From FEN-1219 sp963713355 (GTDB lineage: Bacteria; Pseudomonadota; Gammaproteobacteria; Steroidobacterales; Rariloculaceae): 64,000 nucleotides of DNA. Made by a program: the position numbers and the translations under genes. Below are positions 44,621 to 53,628 of the stretch, piece by piece; within the stretch, counting starts at the first letter, position 1; the number at the start of each line of letters is the position of its first letter. Location: assembly GCA_963713355.1 (NCBI GenBank), contig CAVQLK010000006.1, positions 1,054,001-1,118,000 on the forward strand, given 5' to 3'. Under the pieces are notes generated by a model. It ran no database searches. It was given only the letters and a program-made list of their open reading frames with translations, and was not told the origin of the DNA.

Positions 44621-47600
44621 TCGCGACGAACGTCGCGAAGGACGGCGTCGCCGGTCGCCCCGGCGCCGCCGCCCATGAGCCGGTCGACGAGCCGGCTCAC
44701 ATGCTGCGGCGAGCGCGTCTTGCGCGCCAAGAGCCCGTAGACGACGGGCACCGCGAACAGCGTCAGGAACACGGCGACCGTCATGCCGAAGAACACGACG
44801 ATGCCGATCGGCCGGCGCTGCTCTGCGCCGGCGCCGGTCGCCAGCATCAGCGGCAGCGCCCCGAACGCCGTGCACAGGCTCGTCATCAGCACGGGCCGTA
44901 GCCGCGTGACGGCGGCTTGCACGACGGCGTCGACGAACTCTAGCCCGCGATCGCGGAGCTGATTCGCGAACTCGACGATCAGCACGCCGTTCTTGGCGGC
45001 GATGCCGATCAGCATGATTACCGCGATCTGGCTGAAGATGTTGATGGTCAGGCCGAACAGCTTCAGCCCGAACACCGCGCCGAGCAGCGCGAGGGGCACC
45101 GTCACCATGATGATGATCGGATGCACGAAGCTCTCGAACTGCGCCGCGAGCACCAAGTAGACGACCGCGAGAGCGAGCAGAAACGTGAAGTACAGCTGCT
45201 GGCCGGTGCGCGTGAACTCACGCGTCTGCCCGTCCCAGTCGAGCGTCGCCTCGGGCAGATCGCGAGCCACGGTGTCCTCGAACCACTGCACGGCTTCGCC
45301 CATCGTGTAGCCGTTCGCAAGGTCGGCCGAGATCTTGATCGCGCGCAGGCGGTCGAACCGCGCGAGCTGCATCGTTCCCGACGTCTCCTCGAGCCGCACG
45401 ACGCTCGACAGCGGAATCAGCTCGTCCGTGCGCCCGGAGCGCACGCGAATGTTCGTGAGGTCCGTCGTCGTCTCGCGGATCTCGTCGCGCCCCTGAAGGA
45501 TCACGTTGTACTCGCGGCCGCGATCGATGTAGGTCGTCACGATGCGCGAGCCGAGCACGGTCTCGAGCGTGCGCCCGACGCTCTCGAGCGAGATGCCGAG
45601 GTCCGCGGCGCGATCGCGGTCGATCGACACGCGGATCTGCGGCTTGCGTTCCTTGTAATTGCTCTGGACGTTCGCGAGGCCAGGGTTCGCTTGCGCGAGC
45701 TGAAGCATCTGATCGGACCATACGGCGAGGCTCTCGTAGTCGGGCCCGCCGATCACGGCAACGACCGGCGACTGCAGGCCGCCTCGGCCGAGGCCGCCAG
45801 GTTGGCCCATGGACACGCGCACGCCGGGCAGCTTGCGGGCCGCCTCGAGCACGGGCTGCATGATCTCTTGCACCGTATGCTCGCGTTCGTCCCAATCGGA
45901 GAAAATTAGGAACGCGCGGGCCGTGTTGATGTCGCCCGTGCGCAAGTCCTGGCCCCCCTGGCCGGGCACGCGCACGAGCACGCGCTCGACTTCGCCTTGC
46001 TCCATCGCTTCGAGGGCGATCGTCTCGAGCTGGCGTGCGTAGCGGTCGATGTAGTCGAAGCTCGAGCCCTCGGGCGACTCGATGGCGACGAACGCGCGGC
46101 CGTTGTCGGCCTGCGGCGTGAACTCGGCAGGAACGGACAAAAACGTCACGATGCCGACGGCAATCAGCGCCGCGAGCACGGCGACCACGCTGAACGGGCG
46201 CGCGAGTGCCGCGCGCAGGCAGCGCTCGTAGAAGCGCGCGAGCTGCTTGAAAAATCGATCGATGGCGGCGGCGAAGCGGCTGCGGCGCTCGTGCTCCGGC
46301 AGCCGCGAGGCCAGCATCGGCGTCAGCGTCAGCGCGATCAGCGCCGAGAACGCGACCGCGGCCGCGAGCGTGAAGCCGAATTCGCGGAACAGGCGGCCCA
46401 GGTCGCCCGGCAGGAACGAGATCGGCACGAACACGGAGATCAGCGTCAACGTCGTCGCGATGACGGCGAAACCGATCTCGCGCGAGCCCGTGATCGCGGC
46501 GACGAGCGGCGGCTCGCCGAGCTCCGTGCGGCGATGGATGTTCTCGAGCACGACGATCGCGTCGTCGACGACGAGACCGATCGCGAGCACGAGACCGAGC
46601 AGCGTCAGCACGTTCACCGAGTAGCCGAGCGCGTACATGACGGTCAGCGACGCGACGATCGAGACGGGAATCGTCACGGCCGGAATCAGCGTGGCGCGGA
46701 TGTTGCCGAGGAATAGATAGATGACCGCAAGGACCGACGCGAGCGCGAACGCGACGGCGATCAGCACCTCGCGCAGCGCGGCTTCGATCGGCACGGCGTT
46801 GTCGACGCTGACGTTGAGCGTCATGCCGGCGGGAAGGGTCTCCTGGATTCGCTCGACCTCCTGGCGCACGCCGCGCGCGATATCGAGCGTGTTGCCCTTC
46901 GACTGTGCCTGCACCTGCATCATGAGGCCGGGCCGGCCGTTGAGCCGGCTGTAGGAGCGCTCGTTCTCCGCCGCCAAGCGCACCTCGGCGACCTCGCCGA
47001 GCCGCACGAGGTGGCCTTCGGTGCCTCGCTCGATGACGAGGTTGCGGAAGTCCTGCTCCGTCTCGAGACCGACCATCGTGCGCAGCGAGAACTCGCGCGT
47101 GCGCGACTCGATGCGGCCGGCCGGCAGCTCGACGTTCTCCCGGCGCAGCGCGTCCTCGATATCCGTGACCGTGAGCTGGCGCGCCGCCAGGGCTTGCCGG
47201 TCGATCCAGATGCGCATCGAGTAGCGGCGGCCGCCGACGATTCCGACGCTCGCGACGCCGGGAACCGTCGACATGCGGTCGACGATGTTGCGCTCGGCGT
47301 AGTCCGTGAGATCGAGCATCGATATGGAATCCGACGAGAACGCGAGCGTCACGACGGAGTCCGCGTTGGCGTCGGCCTTCACGATCTGCGGCGGGTCGGC
47401 CTCGGTCGGCAAGCCGCGCATGACACGCGCGACGCGGTCGCGCACGTCGTTTGCCGCCGCATCGACGTCGCGGTTGACGTCGAACTCGATGCGGACCTGC
47501 GAGCGCTCATCCTCGCTGTCGGACTCGATCTTGAGGATGCCTTCGATGCCGGCGACGGAGTCCTCGATGATCTGCGTGATCTTGGTCTCGATGATCGCGG

Positions 47601-47766
47601 CCGATGCGCCGCGATACGCCGTCGTGACGGTGACCGTGGGCCGGTCGATGTCGGGATACTCACGAACCGACAAGCGTTGCAGCGATACCAGGCCGAAGAT
47701 CACGAGCATCATGCTCAAGACGGTCGCGAAGACCGGTCGCCGAACGGACACTTCCGAGATGCGCAT
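44617..47766 (-). CDS. RND efflux transporter permease (HAE1 type)
   Basis: 1049 residues, the AcrB/MexB length. Twelve helices with two large periplasmic loops are evident. The proton-relay pair lies in helix 4, IGLVVDDAIVVLENIHRR near 400, with the Lys partner helix near 940; the opening ISEVSVRRPVFATVLSMMLVIFG and the gate loop YRGASAAIIETKITQIIEDSVAGIEGI are standard. It exports drugs or hydrophobic compounds with the adaptor encoded three bases upstream. No outer-membrane TolC-like gene is in the window. Confidence 0.95.
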   Translation of the reverse strand: MRISEVSVRRPVFATVLSMMLVIFGLVSLQRLSVREYPDIDRPTVTVTTAYRGASAAIIETKITQIIEDSVAGIEGILKIESDSEDERSQVRIEFDVNRDVDAAANDVRDRVARVMRGLPTEADPPQIVKADANADSVVTLAFSSDSISMLDLTDYAERNIVDRMSTVPGVASVGIVGGRRYSMRIWIDRQALAARQLTVTDIEDALRRENVELPAGRIESRTREFSLRTMVGLETEQDFRNLVIERGTEGHLVRLGEVAEVRLAAENERSYSRLNGRPGLMMQVQAQSKGNTLDIARGVRQEVERIQETLPAGMTLNVSVDNAVPIEAALREVLIAVAFALASVLAVIYLFLGNIRATLIPAVTIPVSIVASLTVMYALGYSVNVLTLLGLVLAIGLVVDDAIVVLENIHRRTELGEPPLVAAITGSREIGFAVIATTLTLISVFVPISFLPGDLGRLFREFGFTLAAAVAFSALIALTLTPMLASRLPEHERRSRFAAAIDRFFKQLARFYERCLRAALARPFSVVAVLAALIAVGIVTFLSVPAEFTPQADNGRAFVAIESPEGSSFDYIDRYARQLETIALEAMEQGEVERVLVRVPGQGGQDLRTGDINTARAFLIFSDWDEREHTVQEIMQPVLEAARKLPGVRVSMGQPGGLGRGGLQSPVVAVIGGPDYESLAVWSDQMLQLAQANPGLANVQSNYKERKPQIRVSIDRDRAADLGISLESVGRTLETVLGSRIVTTYIDRGREYNVILQGRDEIRETTTDLTNIRVRSGRTDELIPLSSVVRLEETSGTMQLARFDRLRAIKISADLANGYTMGEAVQWFEDTVARDLPEATLDWDGQTREFTRTGQQLYFTFLLALAVVYLVLAAQFESFVHPIIIMVTVPLALLGAVFGLKLFGLTINIFSQIAVIMLIGIAAKNGVLIVEFANQLRDRGLEFVDAVVQAAVTRLRPVLMTSLCTAFGALPLMLATGAGAEQRRPIGIVVFFGMTVAVFLTLFAVPVVYGLLARKTRSPQHVSRLVDRLMGGGAGATGDAVLRDVRRD

Positions 47767-47769
47767 TCG

Positions 47770-48867
47770 TCAGCTCGCGCCGCCGATATCTTCCTGGACT
47801 GCGCTGCCGTCGCGGACGTGCTGCGTGCCATCCACGACGACGCGCTCGTGCTCGGTGACGCCGTCCACGATCTCGACGTAGCCGGGCTTCCGCTTGCCGG
47901 TGCGAACCTCGCGGCGCTGTACGACGTTGTCGCGGACGACGAATACGTAGGCTTTGCCGCGCTCCGGCACGAGGGCCTCCTCGGGCACGAGCAGCGTTGG
48001 CGTGACCTCGCCTTGCAGCGCCACGGTCATGAACATGCCTTGGCGCAGCAGGCCGTCGGCGTTGTCGAGCTCGGCGCGCACGATGACGGAGCGCGTGACG
48101 GGATCGACGCGCGAGTCCATGTTCGTGACGGCGCCCGTGAACTTACGACCCGGAAGGCCGGCGGCGCCAGCCGTCACGGGCAATCCACGGCGAAGCACGA
48201 AGAGATAAGTTTCAGGAACCGTGAAATCGAGCTTGATGATCGACGTGTCGTCCAACGTCGTGATCATGGTGCCGGAGCTCACGAAGCTGCCGACGCTGAC
48301 GTGCTTGAAGCCGGTCCTGCCCCTGAACGACGCGCGGATGACGGTGTCGTCGAGCCGTGCTTGCGCCGCGGCGACGCGTGCCTCGTCTGCTTTCAGCGAT
48401 GCCTCGACGAGCTCGAGATCGGCCATCGACAGCGCTTGGCGCGATTGCAGGTCGCGGCTGCGCTCGTACTGGCTCTTGCTGCGCGCGAGCAGCGCTTGCG
48501 CCTCGGCGAGCGCGGCTCGCGCCTGCACGTCGTCCATCTCGACGAGCACGGTGCCGCGTTCGACTTCCTCGCCTTCCTGGAAGCGGATCGCGGTGACCGT
48601 GTTCGACGCTTTCGACGTGACCTCGACCGACTCGTTGGCCTGGGTCGTGCCGACCGCTTCGATCTCGACGCCCATCGGCTCGATGCGCGCGGCTTGCGTG
48701 ACCACGGGAATTGGACCGGCAGCAGCCGTGGCCGCTCGGGCGGCCGGCGCCGAGTCCGTGCATGCGGACGAGAGGAGTGCCAATGCGAAGGCCGCCGCCA
48801 GCCGTGCACCGGCCGTGTTGAAAAGCGAAACGATCGTGCGCGGCTGTCCGCGTTCCTTGCATGACAT
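47770..48867 (-). CDS. RND efflux periplasmic adaptor (membrane fusion protein)
   Basis: 365 residues. The signal sequence ends in LLSSAC, a possible lipobox. The usual order is present: barrel-sandwich (IEAVGTTQANESVEVTSKASNTVTAIRFQEGEEVERGTVLVEMD), an alpha-hairpin of about 60 residues, the second lipoyl half (VIRASFRGRTGFKHVSVGSFVSSGTMI) and beta-barrel and membrane-proximal domains (VPEEALVPERGKAYVFVVRD). It pairs with the RND permease. The 130 bases upstream contain GCAC-TGT-GTGC and TATAAA on the minus strand, a candidate operator and -10 box. Confidence 0.93.
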   Translation of the reverse strand: MSCKERGQPRTIVSLFNTAGARLAAAFALALLSSACTDSAPAARAATAAAGPIPVVTQAARIEPMGVEIEAVGTTQANESVEVTSKASNTVTAIRFQEGEEVERGTVLVEMDDVQARAALAEAQALLARSKSQYERSRDLQSRQALSMADLELVEASLKADEARVAAAQARLDDTVIRASFRGRTGFKHVSVGSFVSSGTMITTLDDTSIIKLDFTVPETYLFVLRRGLPVTAGAAGLPGRKFTGAVTNMDSRVDPVTRSVIVRAELDNADGLLRQGMFMTVALQGEVTPTLLVPEEALVPERGKAYVFVVRDNVVQRREVRTGKRKPGYVEIVDGVTEHERVVVDGTQHVRDGSAVQEDIGGAS

Positions 48868-48997
48868 GAGGCAGGGTCTTCAGGGCTCTTGGGGAAAGGT
48901 CGATTTATAGCACACAGTGCCTACACAGACCGCTTGCCCCATAGGCTCATCCCAAGCCGAGCGGTCGGCGCAAGAAAACTTTGGACTGCGCGAAGAT

Positions 48998-49708
48998 CTA
49001 GAACGCGTATTCGAGCGAGATCGACGTGAAACGATCCGTGTTCTCGATGCTGACGGGCACATCGGAATTGCTCTTTATCACGACGGAAAACACGAGCGCA
49101 ATGTTGCCGACGATGTTCGCCTTCAGCGCCGACGTCGACTCCGTGTAGCGGTTGTCGTCGCCTTGCTCGAGCAGCAGCTTCTGGGTGAACTCAGACGTCT
49201 CGCCGATCTGCAGCACGTAGTCGAGCGCGCCGCGAACGATCGCCTCGTCGAGCTCCTGGCCCGTCGTCAATTCCGACTGCTTCGCGCCGCCGCCGCCTTC
49301 GAGTGCGAGCATTTGCCGGTCCGTGTCGATCAGCCTGCGGCCATAGCCGACGGCTTCGGAGACTTGGTTGTGGTAGCCAGAGAACTCGTCCTGGCGCCAA
49401 TCGGCGGAGAAGAAGAGGTAGCTCGTTTCCGAGAACGCGCGCTGAGCCTTGTAACCTGCCGTGTAGGATTCGGCCGTCGTGATGTCATCCGTGCGCGCGT
49501 TGATCGCGAGCGCGGTCCAGTCGTGCTTCCACGGGCCGTCGAGATCCCAGGTGGCCTCCATCGATGCGTTGGCGTTGTTGCTTTCAGTGTTGCCATTCGT
49601 CGCCAAGTACCCGAGCGAGACGTTGCCGACGAACGGATCGGCCGCGGGCGCTTGCGCGAGCGCCACTGCGGACACCAAGCAAAGTACGGCGGCGTAAAGC
49701 AGTCGCAT
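48998..49708 (-). CDS. DUF481 outer-membrane beta-barrel-like protein (YdiY type)
   Basis: 236 residues from the ATG at 49706-49708; GGGAGG is 13 bases upstream, rather far, and a start at 49744 is possible. A signal peptide ends at VALAQAP. The pattern of the family is clear: VSLGYLATNGNTESNNANASMEATWD, KAQRAFSETSYLFFSADWRQDEFSGY and the aromatic-ended last strand FTSISLEYAF. Predicted to sit in the outer membrane. Function unknown; E. coli YdiY is acid-inducible. Confidence 0.9.
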   Translation of the reverse strand: MRLLYAAVLCLVSAVALAQAPAADPFVGNVSLGYLATNGNTESNNANASMEATWDLDGPWKHDWTALAINARTDDITTAESYTAGYKAQRAFSETSYLFFSADWRQDEFSGYHNQVSEAVGYGRRLIDTDRQMLALEGGGGAKQSELTTGQELDEAIVRGALDYVLQIGETSEFTQKLLLEQGDDNRYTESTSALKANIVGNIALVFSVVIKSNSDVPVSIENTDRFTSISLEYAF

Positions 49709-49840
49709 GAGCGGAATCAATCCTCCCTTTTTGAGCGGAGGCATCCTACCGCAGATCGCCAGGCCCGCCCTCAGCGGGCAGACGTTCGATCATCTGGTAC
49801 AGCTCGTGCGGGTCTAGCGAGCGAGAGGTGTACGCGCCAG

Positions 49841-51355
49841 TCAGGCGCCGGTCGCGGCGCGCAGGAGCGCCGCGATCTCTTCGGACGGTGTATTGTCGCG
49901 ACCGCTGATGCGGCCCATCGCTCCATCGAGCGGCGTTCTGCCCAAGGCGTCCTTGACGGCCGGATCGGCGCCTTTTTCGAGCAAGTATTTCACGACGTTC
50001 GTCCAGCCGAACTTCACGGCGCCGTAGAGCGCCGTCTGCCCCTCGCGCTCCGTCACGGCGTTGGGCTGCCGCCCGACGTTCGCCGTGCGGCTGTGGTTGT
50101 CCGTGATCTTGGCGTTGATGTCGGCGCCGGCCGCAAGCAGCATCTCCAGCAGCTCGATCGCCCGCGCTTGCGCCTGCTCCGAATCGGGCCGGCCACCGCG
50201 CCCGGAGACGTGCCCGGCAGCGGCCATCAGCGGTGTGATGCCGTGAACGTTCGGCAGATCGACGAGCGCGCCGTGCTCGAGCAATAGGCGGACCGCGTCG
50301 ACGTCGGCGCCGATCGCAGCGCGAAGCAGCGGCGTCGTGCCGGTCGTCAGCAGCTCGTCGGCGAAGCGGCCGATATTGCCGCCGCGGCTCGGTCGATGCA
50401 TGTTCATCTGCGGATTCGGGTTCACGCCGGCTTCGAGCAGTAGACGGATGACGTCGTTGGCCGAGGTCTCGGACGATGCCGTCGGGTGCGACTGTCGGCC
50501 GCGAAAGCTGCTCATGTCGACGGCAACGTAGAGCGCCGTGCGCCCGTACCAATCCCAGACGTGCGGGTTCGCGCCTTCGTCGAGCAGCAAGCGCGCCGTG
50601 TCGTAGCGCTGGTTGTCGATCGCGATCATCAGCGGCGTCATGCCCTCGGGAGTCGGCTTGTCGACGTCGGCGCCCGCAGCGACGAGCGATCGCACGCAGC
50701 GTGTGCAGCCAGAGCGCGCGGCGTAGACGAGGGTCGTCAACCCGCCGACGGGCCGGTACTGTGCGCGCGGCTCAGAGGTGATCTGCGAGTCCCATTCGTT
50801 CGCCGAGGCGCGCGCGTTGACGTCCGCGCCGTTGTCGACCAGGAGCTGCGTGAGCTCGGGGTGGTTGCCGTCGACGGCCCACATCAATGCCGTCTGGTCC
50901 CGCCAGGCTTCCTTTGCGTTGACGTCGGCGCCGCGCCCGACGAGCAGCTGCGCGATCTCGAGCGAGCCCACGCGCGCCGCGAGCATCAATGCCGTCTGGC
51001 CATCGCCGTTCGGCGAGTCGACGTCGGCGCCGGCGTCGAGCAATTGCTCGACCAGCTCCAAATCTCCGAGCTTCACGGCCTCGGCCAACGGCGACGAGCC
51101 GTACCGATTCGTGACGTCGGCTTTGGCGCCGCTTCTCAGCAGCTCCGCGACGAGCTCGCGGTCGACTTTGTAGACGGCCCAGTGCAGCGGCGTCGTGCCG
51201 TCGCCTTGCGCGGCGTTGACGTCGGTGCCCGGGGCCTGGATCGCTTCGAGAGCCGCTGCGCGTTCGCCGTTCTGGATCAGGTTCGCGAGCGGCGTCTGCG
51301 CGTGAGCGGTCGCGCAGGCGATGAGCAACGAGCAGGCGAGCGTCAGGTGTTTCAT
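49841..51355 (-). CDS. Secreted ankyrin-repeat protein, second copy, intact
   Basis: 504 residues from the ATG at 51353-51355, overlapping the MBL-fold stop (ATGA). A Sec signal (to AHAQ, about 20) is followed by about ten ankyrin repeats, from GDGTTPLHWAVYKVDRELVAEL to GQTALYGAVKFGWTNVVKYLLEKGADP, interrupted by two conserved inserts (EWDSQITSEPRAQYRPVGGLT and the MNMHRPSRGGNIGRFADELL region). Periplasmic ankyrin proteins are unusual; the repeats should bind a partner protein, probably from the same operon. It is the last gene of the second module. Confidence 0.9.
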   Translation of the reverse strand: MKHLTLACSLLIACATAHAQTPLANLIQNGERAAALEAIQAPGTDVNAAQGDGTTPLHWAVYKVDRELVAELLRSGAKADVTNRYGSSPLAEAVKLGDLELVEQLLDAGADVDSPNGDGQTALMLAARVGSLEIAQLLVGRGADVNAKEAWRDQTALMWAVDGNHPELTQLLVDNGADVNARASANEWDSQITSEPRAQYRPVGGLTTLVYAARSGCTRCVRSLVAAGADVDKPTPEGMTPLMIAIDNQRYDTARLLLDEGANPHVWDWYGRTALYVAVDMSSFRGRQSHPTASSETSANDVIRLLLEAGVNPNPQMNMHRPSRGGNIGRFADELLTTGTTPLLRAAIGADVDAVRLLLEHGALVDLPNVHGITPLMAAAGHVSGRGGRPDSEQAQARAIELLEMLLAAGADINAKITDNHSRTANVGRQPNAVTEREGQTALYGAVKFGWTNVVKYLLEKGADPAVKDALGRTPLDGAMGRISGRDNTPSEEIAALLRAATGA

Positions 51356-52260
51356 ACGATATCGTGCGACAGAGTGTTGTTGTGGCCCCAAAAACCTTTG
51401 TGCGCGTCGTACACGAACTTCGCCGGGTCGTTCCACGTCCGCCCCGTGCCTTCCATGATGCCGGCCGCGAGCATGTCTTCGTTGGTCTCGCCCTTGCGAA
51501 TACGATCGAAGAAGCGGTCGAAGAGCACTTCGCACGTGTCGTGCTCGGCTTGCACCTCGGCGCGGCCGACGACGTCGCCATAGCTCGGCACGAAACGCGT
51601 CTGCGCGTTCGTGAGACGGAGGAGCTGCTTCAGCGAATCGACGCGGCCGCCGAGCCAACCCCCGCCGTACCAGTCGAGCTCGATGTCGCGGTGCGGTGCG
51701 ATCGCGTCGCCAACGGCGATCACGTTCAAGTCGCGGAAGTACACGTAAGCGTCGCCGTCGGTATGCGCCTCGAGCAAGTAGCCGTACTCGATACGCTTAC
51801 CGCCGATCGTCGTCGAGCCCGTCGTGTAGAAGCTCTCCGTCGGCTGAGCCTGCACGGGCATGGCCGGCCGATACTCGTCACGCTCGGGCAAGTAATACGG
51901 TGTCGCGAGACGCAGCCGCGTCTTCTCGTGCGCAACGATATTCGCGCCCGCTCGCCCGAGGGCTTCGTTGCCGCCGATTTGTTCGAGATGCCAATGCGTG
52001 TTGAACAAGGTGTGAACGTTGCGGCCGCCCGTTGCGGCCTCGACGAACCCGAACAGCGGGTCGTTCGGCAGCGCCTGCCCGCTATCGACGAGCACCGCGC
52101 CTTCACCCGTGCTCAATGCGACTACGTTGCCGCCCAGACCGCCGATCAACGAGAGCTCGCCACTGATTGAGCTGACCTTCGCGGTCGCAGGCCGCAGCGC
52201 TGCCGCTAGCGCCGCGCCGAGCGCGCCGTGAAGGACGGTCCTGCGATTCATGCAGCGCAT
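51352..52260 (-). CDS. Tat-type MBL-fold protein, second module
   Basis: 302 residues from the ATG at 52258-52260, which shares a base with the DUF1552 stop (TGATG); a start three codons later is possible. A twin-arginine-type signal (NRRTVLHGALGAALAAAL) ends at ATAK. The fold matches its counterpart at 33515 (SGQALPNDPL; NTHWHLEQIGGNEAL; EAHTDGDAYVYFRDLNVIAVGD), but the metal motif is HWHLEQ, so one His is Gln as well as the Asp being Glu. Metal binding may be weak or use other residues. Middle gene of the second module. Confidence 0.83.
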   Translation of the reverse strand: MRCMNRRTVLHGALGAALAAALRPATAKVSSISGELSLIGGLGGNVVALSTGEGAVLVDSGQALPNDPLFGFVEAATGGRNVHTLFNTHWHLEQIGGNEALGRAGANIVAHEKTRLRLATPYYLPERDEYRPAMPVQAQPTESFYTTGSTTIGGKRIEYGYLLEAHTDGDAYVYFRDLNVIAVGDAIAPHRDIELDWYGGGWLGGRVDSLKQLLRLTNAQTRFVPSYGDVVGRAEVQAEHDTCEVLFDRFFDRIRKGETNEDMLAAGIMEGTGRTWNDPAKFVYDAHKGFWGHNNTLSHDIV

Positions 52261-53606
52261 CAGACGCCTGCAATCTCGCCGGTGCTGTCCGAGAAACTCT
52301 TCATCTCGAGCCCCGCCTTGTTGAGCACGGTCAAGAGCAGGTTCGTCAACGCCGTGTGCTCCGGTAGCTCCACCTGCTGACCGCCTTTGAGCCGGCCGTT
52401 GGCGCCGCCGACCAAGATGTTCGGCAGCGGATAGTTGTTGTGCCGGTCGCTGTTGCTCATGTTCGAGCCGTACATGAACAGCGAGTGGTCGAGCAACGAG
52501 CCGTCGCCGTCGGGCGTCGCCGCGAGCTTCGCGACGAAGTCCGCGAAGCGCTCGACGTGGTACTTCTGGATGCGCACGAGCTTCTCGAGGCTGTCCTTCT
52601 TGTTCGCGTGGTGCGACAGCGGATGGAACGCATCGGACACGCCGACGTGGTTGTAGGTCCGGTTCGTGCCCTCGGCCACCATGATGTACGAAGCGACGCG
52701 CGTAAGGTTGGCCTGGTAGGCGAGCGCGATCAGGTCGAACATCAACTTGACCTGCTCGTCGAACGAGTCGAGCTCCCCGATCGGCGCCTCGGGCAGCGTG
52801 ATCGCAGAGAGGTCGCGCTGCTCGGCCTTCTCGACGCGCCGCTCGATCTCGCGAACCGTGCTCAAGTACTCGTCGAGCAGCGCGCGGTCGCTCGCGCCGA
52901 CCTGTTTCTGTAGCGCTGCGGTGCGGTCGGCGATCATGTCGAGCAGGCTGCGAGTCTGCGCGGTAATCGCTGCGCGCTCGGCGTCGGTGTCGCCTTCGCC
53001 GAACAGCTGCGTGAAGACCTTGCGCGGGTTGAACTCCATCGGCAGCGGTGAAGTGGCGTTTCGAAACGACAGCGTCGTCGAGTAATAGCAGCCCGCGCCC
53101 GAAGGGCAAGCCGCGACTTGCGCCGTTGTCTCCGACGCGACCTCGAGCGACGGTAGAGCCGTTTCCTGGCCGATGTGCTCGGCGATGAGCTGGTCGATCG
53201 TCGTCGACATGCTCGCGCTCTGCGAGCGGCTATCGGGGCGCGTGCCGGAAAGCCACGTGGCCGGCACAATCGCGTGCACCGAGTTCTCGTTGGCCTTGTT
53301 CTCGAGATGGGCGAACGACGCCACGAGGTGCTTGAACTTCTCGAGCGGCGACAGGATCTCGCTCAACTGGAAATTCGCGCCGCTGCCGCTCGGCGTCCAA
53401 CGATCCATCTCCGCGCCGTACGACGTGTTCCACTGGATCGCGCCATGCGGGATATAGAAGAAGCCGACCTTCAATTTCGGCGCCGCGGCCGTCTGCGCGA
53501 GCGCCGTCGCTGCCGGGATCATCGCATCGAGCAGCGGCAGCGCGAGCGAGACACCGGCGCCTTTGAGCACCGTGCGGCGTGAAAGATGCTTCTTCGTCAA
53601 GAACAT
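52260..53606 (-). CDS. DUF1552 Tat-exported protein, second copy, intact
   Basis: 448 residues. The signal is twin-arginine (LSRRTVLKGAGVSLALPLL) ending near ALAQ. The body has VGFFYIPHGAIQWNT, the DRALLDEYLSTVREIERRVEK helix, VSDAFHPLSHHANKK and LFMYGSNMSNSDRHNNYPLP, all DUF1552 blocks; His and Asp in these resemble alkaline-phosphatase-like or DUF1501-like metal sites (inference). It follows the DUF1592 gene by 22 bases. In Planctomycetes DUF1552 and DUF1592 genes travel together; the process served is unknown. Confidence 0.92.
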   Translation of the reverse strand: MFLTKKHLSRRTVLKGAGVSLALPLLDAMIPAATALAQTAAAPKLKVGFFYIPHGAIQWNTSYGAEMDRWTPSGSGANFQLSEILSPLEKFKHLVASFAHLENKANENSVHAIVPATWLSGTRPDSRSQSASMSTTIDQLIAEHIGQETALPSLEVASETTAQVAACPSGAGCYYSTTLSFRNATSPLPMEFNPRKVFTQLFGEGDTDAERAAITAQTRSLLDMIADRTAALQKQVGASDRALLDEYLSTVREIERRVEKAEQRDLSAITLPEAPIGELDSFDEQVKLMFDLIALAYQANLTRVASYIMVAEGTNRTYNHVGVSDAFHPLSHHANKKDSLEKLVRIQKYHVERFADFVAKLAATPDGDGSLLDHSLFMYGSNMSNSDRHNNYPLPNILVGGANGRLKGGQQVELPEHTALTNLLLTVLNKAGLEMKSFSDSTGEIAGV

Positions 53607-53628
53607 GGCTACTCACTCCCACTGGCGG

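Noticed and set aside
47011..48864. 617-codon plus-strand frame opposite the RND adaptor and permease
   Set aside because: Shadow frame with biased residues; both minus-strand genes are clear.
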